A stretch of DNA of 64,000 nt from positions 1,860,001 to 1,924,000 of the forward strand of contig JAWRVZ010000112.1 of NCBI GenBank assembly GCA_037043235.1. The letters run 5' to 3'. Positions within the stretch are counted from its first letter, which is position 1, and every line of letters begins with the position of its first letter. Made by a program: the position numbers and the translations under genes. Of the stretch, positions 61,711 through 64,000 are shown piece by piece. The stretch comes from Rhodeus uyekii. Its lineage: Eukaryota > Chordata > Actinopteri > Cypriniformes > Acheilognathidae. Below the pieces are notes generated by a model, which did no database searches, was not told where the DNA came from, and saw only the letters and a program-made list of their open reading frames with translations.

Positions 61711-62105
61711 GCCAGTGACACACGGCTCTACCTATCATTTCAACCAGATGATCTCATGGTACCTGCGCAAATCACAAGCTGTCTAGTGGACATCTTGGCA
61801 TGGATGAAAGAGCATCACCTGCAGCTCAACCTGGCAAAGAAAGAGATTCTCATCTTCTCTGCCAATCCGACTCTGCAGCACAACTTTACCATCCAGATTA
61901 TCTCCTCTACGAGTACCCTACCAGACATCTTGGAGTGTTCTTTGAGGACCAATTGACGATCAAAGATGATGTCTCCATGACAGTTCGATCAAGCAGGTTT
62001 GCACTTCACAGCATCAGAATGATCAGGCCGTTCCTAACTGAGCAAGCAACTTCAATATTAAAAAGACAGCTGAAAACTCATCTCTTCCGTGAGCACCTAA
62101 CATAA
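61711..62105 (+). pseudogene. L2-type LINE reverse transcriptase remnant
   Basis: The frame reads ASDTRLYLSFQPDDL, then DILAWMKEHHLQLNLAK, with a frameshift near 61930, then SMTVRSSRFALHSIRMIRPF and KRQLKTHLFREHLT. These are the post-YADD, helix-and-palm and C-terminal parts of L2 reverse transcriptases. The YADD box is degraded (xASD). A large deletion joins the palm region directly to the C-terminal RQLKTHLFREHL block. Confidence 0.8.
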
Positions 62106-62218
62106 CATAAAAAAACGTTTCCTCCCTTGCTTTAATTTTCCTTTAGTCCTTCAATTCTCCAGGCTCATACTCCTTCAAGTACTGTTCAAAACTTTGTATT
62201 GTATACTGTTGCCTCTTG

Positions 62219-63082
62219 TGTCAGGGTTCTGCCACATTCGGTCTAGTCATTTCTTGGTTTTGTGGCAGAGCTCTGACACTACCATAATGTCTTGAGTTGT
62301 GTGTGCGTGCGCGCAGCATCGAGTGTTCGAGTCGCGTGCACGCGTGTCTGTGTGACGTCTTATGTGTGAGTTATGATTTCCGGTCCTGATACTTTGGTGT
62401 GGTTCAGTTTCGGTTTTGGATCGGGATTCGGGCATTCATAACTCCTGTGTTCGTCCTTGTCGTGAGCTCGTGAGAACTCGTTCTTGCGAGCTCTGTCATG
62501 TGAGTGGGCGCGGTTTCAAGCTTTGCGTGAGCTGCGCTCTCTCTCGTCTGTGTTCTTTCTTGTTGTGTTTTCTGTCACGCGCAGTTTGGTTGTCACCAGC
62601 TGCGCATCGTTTTTGTTTAATGTGATAATGCAGCAATGCGCGTCAGCATTGGCTACATGTTCATGTCTTGTTTGTTACCCCACCCGTCTTGTTTCATTGT
62701 CATTAGTTTGATTTGTTCCCAGCTGCGTCCTAGTCAATTAACGATCCTCCCATGTGTACTTATTCTCCCAGTGTCTGCTGTCTTGTGCTGGTTTCTCGTC
62801 GTTGTATGGTTGTGTGTTCCTGGTATTCAGAGTCGAGTCTAGTCGAGTCTAGTCGAGTCTAGTCGAGTCTAGTCTAGTCTAGTCTAGTCTAGTCTAGTCT
62901 AGTCTAGTCTAGTCTAGTCTAGTCTAGTCTAGTCTAGTCTAGTCTAGTCGAGTTCATGTTCATGTCTTGTTTTCCCCCCTCGGGGTGGTTTTTGTTCAGT
63001 TTTTATTTTGTTTTGTTATGAATAAATCCCCATTCTCCTTGCAATATTGAGTCCTCGTTCCATCCCTTCACCCAACCTGACA
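62219..63082 (+). mobile_element. Solo LTR, family A copy 3, 864 bp
   Basis: It starts TGTCAGGGTTCTGCCACATT and ends CCCAACCTGACA, with a perfect 5-bp duplication TCTTG (62214-62218, 63083-63087). It has AATAAATCCCC near 63020 as poly(A) signal. It contains a pentanucleotide expansion at 62830-62953. The insertion lies ~110 bp right of the L2 remnant. Confidence 0.9.
62830..62953. repeat. (AGTCT)n pentanucleotide array
   Basis: GAGTC/TAGTC units repeat every 5 bases for ~124 bp; the left part alternates GAGTCTAGTC, the right part is pure AGTCT. The other two LTR copies have only a few such units at the same place (AGTCCAGTCCAGTCTAGTC in copy 2). Confidence 0.9.
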
Positions 63083-63087
63083 TCTTG

Positions 63088-64000
63088 AGGATGAATTACT
63101 TTTTGCCTTCCCCAAGTTTTAAGTGGCTAAAGGAATAAATGTAAATGTACATGCGTAAACTGAGTAATTCCAATTATATGTCAAGCATTTGAATACCATT
63201 TTGACCAAAACTGAAGTGTCCCAGCTAAAAGAAATACTACATTATTTATCAACTTTAATATATCATCATAATTTACTGATTGGGTTGATAACAATACTGT
63301 TGTTTAACTATAACTATTTTTATGAAAATACCGATATGGTGGCCAATACATATTGTGCATCCCTAGTTGTAGTGAACATTAATGATAGATAATGCAGCTA
63401 TAACCATTCATTATGGATTTATTTGTTGACCAAAGGCAGACTGAACATTTGTGAAACCTGTTTGAAAACAGAAACAGTCATTGAGATGGTCCAAGAAATG
63501 AAAGCAGAAAAAAAGAAAAATAAATTGCACATAGAACCTATAAAACTATAAACTGTTGCTTTTTTTCAGTGGAAAATTACACCCAAATTTCCTCCGCTTG
63601 TGTTTCATGAATAAGCCCCATTACTTTAGCAAATTACATGCTTTAAAATGTGTAGTTGTGCATGGATCAACACAATGAGAAGAGGCCAATTTCAGTGAAC
63701 ATGAAAAGAATGCCTAAAACAAGAGATACGCCAAGCAATCAGATTGCTGATGGATTCATTGTACTAGGGATCTTGTAAGTGATAATTGTGTTTGAAATGT
63801 GGGTTATTCTGTGCTAGAGAAAAAATGAAGTGAAACGTTTCCAAGTGGGTGTTTAAAGAGAAGATTCATGTGGAGTTCACAGGAGGCAAAAGCTACAGCC
63901 AGAGAGAGAGAAGACAATGGCTTTGAAAAGCCTAAAGTGAATAAAAAAGATCTCAAATCTGTCATTTGACAGTTTACAGTTTTCACACAAGTAATTAAAA
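63088..64000. other. Non-coding stretch with small repeat ends
   Basis: The 63330-63366 region (TACCGATATGGTGGCCAATA, GTGCATCCCTAG) resembles a hAT-type terminus common in fish; its partner is not seen. No gene. Confidence 0.45.

Overview
The window is vertebrate nuclear DNA, almost certainly from a teleost fish and most likely a cyprinid (carp/minnow group). It is AT-rich and intron-like, full of (AT)n, (CA)n, (GA)n and (TTA)n microsatellites. It carries repeat types I associate with cyprinids: a DANA/V-SINE-like tRNA-derived SINE, L2-type LINE fragments, pogo/Tigger-like and Tc1-like elements, short foldback DNA elements, and gypsy-type LTRs. There are no operons, no ribosome binding sites and no sign of a bacterial or viral genome. 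The species call rests on repeat recognition from memory and was not searched.

Layout. 1-4377: intergenic or intronic DNA with a GC-richer island near 2.03-2.3 kb and a 233-bp pogo/Tigger-like MITE. 4378-18667: a 14-kb head-to-tail array of about five copies of a ~2.7-kb non-coding unit. Its right end reads hairpin, then six bases, then CTAG, the hallmark of a Helitron-type rolling-circle element. A decayed Tigger transposase copy interrupts the array. 18.7-19.8 kb: two LINE reverse-transcriptase remnants in opposite orientation. 20-34 kb: scattered MITEs, several nested in one another. 34.7-36.3 kb: a CpG-rich promoter-like segment with an NRF-1 palindrome and consensus splice donors on both strands; a good CTCF core motif and a candidate conserved non-coding block follow at 36.6-37.5 kb. 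38.9-43.8 kb: the best protein-coding gene in the window, three exons on the minus strand encoding about 152 residues rich in predicted helix, not recognised. 44-50 kb: SINE, MITE, LTR and two doubtful coding segments. 50-64 kb: dense retroelement territory.

Strong structural results are in the LTR elements. Three solo LTRs of one family (39669-40518 minus, 50024-50663 plus, 62219-63082 plus) each have a perfect 5-bp target duplication of different sequence. A complete, short, GC-rich LTR element (51186-52478, minus) has two nearly identical LTRs, a 5-bp target duplication and an 18-nt primer-binding site complementary to tRNA-Phe, but no reverse transcriptase. It sits inside an older gypsy-like remnant.

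How the parts fit: the small gene and the CpG-rich promoter are the only likely host features. The gene's introns host a Tc1-like fossil and a solo LTR, and nearly everything else is layered mobile DNA. Most open frames are translations of simple repeats or chance frames and are left out.
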